Source: Cyanobacteria bacterium OH_CDB_20 (lineage in GTDB: Bacteria > Cyanobacteriota > Vampirovibrionia > Gastranaerophilales > Gastranaerophilaceae). From it: a DNA stretch of 64,000 nt. The notes beneath the pieces are model-generated. The model did not search any database. It was not told the origin of the DNA and saw only the letters and a list, made by a program, of their open reading frames with translations. Positions 62,526 to 64,000 of the stretch are shown piece by piece. Made by a program: the position numbers and the translations under genes. The stretch lies in contig JAEZIX010000026.1 of NCBI GenBank assembly GCA_023415935.1, positions 62,001 to 126,000 on the forward strand. Direction: 5' to 3'. Numbering within the stretch: position 1 is the stretch's first letter; each line of letters starts with the position of its first letter.

Positions 62526-63860
62526 GTGAACATTAATAGCATATACGCAAGATTAGCAATATCTAATCAAAACGTTGTACCTTTTAAACAGAAAGAACCT
62601 GCAAGAAAGCAGGTAAACGGTCCTGTTCAAGACGTATTTGTTAAATCAAGTAATAACTCTCCTAAGCTAATATCTTTTGGCGCAAATGTTAATGTTAATG
62701 ATGAAGATATTCAAGATATTTTAGGTATTCTTGGTCTAAAAGGCCAGCCAGGTACTACTTCAGCTGGAATCCCTGAGATTAAAAGAGCGCTTTTAGCTCA
62801 ATCAGCTTTGATTAAAGATACAATGAACTTTCTTCATATAGACGGAAAAAATCTAGAAACATCTGAAGCAAGATGTGCTGCAATAAATAATAGAGTAAGA
62901 TTAGATCCTAAAACAGGCTTAAACAACATCGATGCTTTATATGATGATATTCAGTATGTTAAAGATGAATATCTTTCAAAAGGCAAGCCGGTTACTTTTG
63001 CAATGTTCGATCTTGATAATTTTAAATCTGTAAACGACCTATTAAGCTACGATGTTGGCGATGTTCTTATAAAACTTGCAGCTAGTAATATTAACACAGC
63101 TGTTGTTAAACAAGGATTCAAAGCGTATCGTTTCGGCGGAGAAGAATTTATTGTTATGATGCCTGGAGTTGAGCAAGAACAAGCTCTTCCAATTGCTCAA
63201 AGTATTATTGATTCAGTTAACGGCGCTTCATTTACTGAAGAGCATATCGAAAAATATATTGCTTCAGGTCAAAATCTTATAGATAATTTGACACAAAAAC
63301 AAGAACCATATAAAAGGGTACTTGATGATATAAAACAATTGAAACAGCTAGAAGAAATCATGAAGGATCCTTGTTACAAAAAAGTTTTAGCAAGCTCTCC
63401 AAATGTTTCATCAAATATTAAACAATGCAGAATTAGACTTCATGATGAAGCAAGATATTTGCTTTCAAGAGGGGTTGAAATAGCTTCAAATTCTTCGGAA
63501 ACAGAACTATTGATGTCTTCAATTGAAAGACTTGAAAAAGGAGAGAAAGTGGAAAATGTTTTTGCCGCAAATACTCCGTTATCGTCTTTACTTTATTCAA
63601 TGTTCTATAAACAAGACAAAATAAATGAGATAAGAAAATGGATTGAATACGTACAACTTCCTAATGATAAGGGTGAGCCGAGAGGGTTTACAATGTCAGG
63701 TGGCGTGATTCAATTTGATGATGCTAAATACGATTCTAACGAATATATTCACGATACAGGCGAAGTTTTAGCTTATGCAAAACGTAATCAAAAAGGAAGA
63801 CTGTACGAAAAAATCGGCGCTAATTGTGGTTTATACAAGCCTAAAAGAGGCAAGTGTTAA
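62526..63860 (+). CDS. Tagged GGDEF-domain protein with insertion
   Basis: 444 residues, GTG start at 62526 (AGGA ten bases before). MNINSIYARLAISNQNVVPF-K is the tag, with ISFGANVN near 55. A GGDEF domain starts with the expected DPKTGLNNIDALYDDI and AMFDLDNFKSVND; the active motif is GGEEF (about 208). After it come about 130 extra residues (Lys/Glu-rich helices) before the closing SGGV..FDD...AYAKRNQKGRLY. Likely a diguanylate cyclase or its relative; activity is unsure because of the insertion. Confidence 0.82.
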   Translation: MNINSIYARLAISNQNVVPFKQKEPARKQVNGPVQDVFVKSSNNSPKLISFGANVNVNDEDIQDILGILGLKGQPGTTSAGIPEIKRALLAQSALIKDTMNFLHIDGKNLETSEARCAAINNRVRLDPKTGLNNIDALYDDIQYVKDEYLSKGKPVTFAMFDLDNFKSVNDLLSYDVGDVLIKLAASNINTAVVKQGFKAYRFGGEEFIVMMPGVEQEQALPIAQSIIDSVNGASFTEEHIEKYIASGQNLIDNLTQKQEPYKRVLDDIKQLKQLEEIMKDPCYKKVLASSPNVSSNIKQCRIRLHDEARYLLSRGVEIASNSSETELLMSSIERLEKGEKVENVFAANTPLSSLLYSMFYKQDKINEIRKWIEYVQLPNDKGEPRGFTMSGGVIQFDDAKYDSNEYIHDTGEVLAYAKRNQKGRLYEKIGANCGLYKPKRGKC

Positions 63861-63932
63861 ATATGTTTAACATATTATATTGCAAATGAAAAGTTTGATT
63901 TATAATGTGGAAAACAAAATAAGGCTAGGAAA

Positions 63933-64000
63933 ATGATGGAAGTATACAGACTTTATCCTCAGTACAGAATAGTAAGTGACAGAAGAAGAGAAAATGTCCC
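63933..64000 (+). CDS. Start of an unknown gene (runs off the window)
   Basis: ATG at 63933 (or 63936) with TAGGA before it: MMEVYRLYPQYRIVSDRRRE and on. Only about 22 residues are visible; no family can be named. Confidence 0.5.
   Translation, partial: MMEVYRLYPQYRIVSDRRRENV

Noticed and set aside
1..64000. CRISPR arrays, transposases, prophage genes
   Set aside because: No spaced repeat array, no transposase or integrase frame and no phage structural genes seen in any frame.

Overview
ORGANISM. This is an AT-rich, gene-dense bacterial chromosome segment that uses TTG, GTG and (for infC) ATT starts. It carries type IV pilus parts, tandem PlsC acyltransferases, a LytR-less core of housekeeping genes and many proteins with no family I recognise. 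Several of the latter begin with a shared N-terminal pattern (M-x-I-N-x-I, a polar Asn/Gln/Ser/Tyr stretch, then F-K/G/A within about 25 residues). I associate that style of protein with gut Gastranaerophilales (Melainabacteria/Vampirovibrionia, the non-photosynthetic sister group of Cyanobacteria). This placement is inference from gene style, not from a search.

LAYOUT. 1-13.7 kb: 3' end of mutS, a small unknown gene, a membrane glycosyltransferase-like protein with rimO, then a minus-strand condensin operon (smc, scpA, scpB) ending in a matrixin-type metalloprotease with TPRs, then a plus-strand pilT-recO-deoC group. 13.7-20.4 kb: a minus-strand, translationally coupled operon (TAATG junctions) of two related membrane proteins, one of 1231 residues, a GH13 glycosidase-like enzyme and a 62-residue protein. 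20.5-27 kb: YjbQ family, a zinc-ribbon protein, an unlisted 54-residue repeat peptide, a tagged DHH phosphoesterase, and hom-thrC followed by a tRNA-Thr remnant. 27.3-30.5 kb: translation genes infC (ATT start), rpmI, rplT, an L10-leader-like RNA, rplJ and rplL.

30.6-45 kb: a Cys-rich secreted protein, an EF-hand protein, a minus-strand ybaB-recR cluster with two extra small genes, a HEAT-like protein, an MsbA-type ABC exporter, a membrane glycosyltransferase-like protein, a histidine kinase / response regulator / degenerate PilB operon, an orphan plus-strand terminator suggesting an sRNA, tandem plsC genes and another membrane protein. 45-52 kb: gap, a prepilin, glyQ without glyS, an amino-acid permease, a STAS-like gene whose Shine-Dalgarno lies inside a long nested inverted repeat, and a pyruvate-decarboxylase-like enzyme. 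52-59.6 kb is the most accessory part: a papain-like (Cys-His-Asp) tagged protein, tRNA-His flanked by partial copies of its own 5' and 3' ends, a DUF5677-like gene, a membrane protein with an in-frame amber stop, three tagged lineage proteins, and a 28-residue Cys peptide with its own promoter and terminator. 59.6-64 kb: tagged phosphoglucose isomerase, LysE exporter, HAD phosphatase, tagged GGDEF protein and the start of one more gene.

HOW IT FITS. Most of the window is ordinary core metabolism, chromosome maintenance and translation. The unusual layer is the set of at least nine proteins sharing an N-terminal tag (predicted enzymes, membrane proteins and an effector-like protease fold), together with the coupled operon at 13.7-20.4 kb. 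If the tag is a sorting or export signal it would be an undescribed targeting system; this is a hypothesis.
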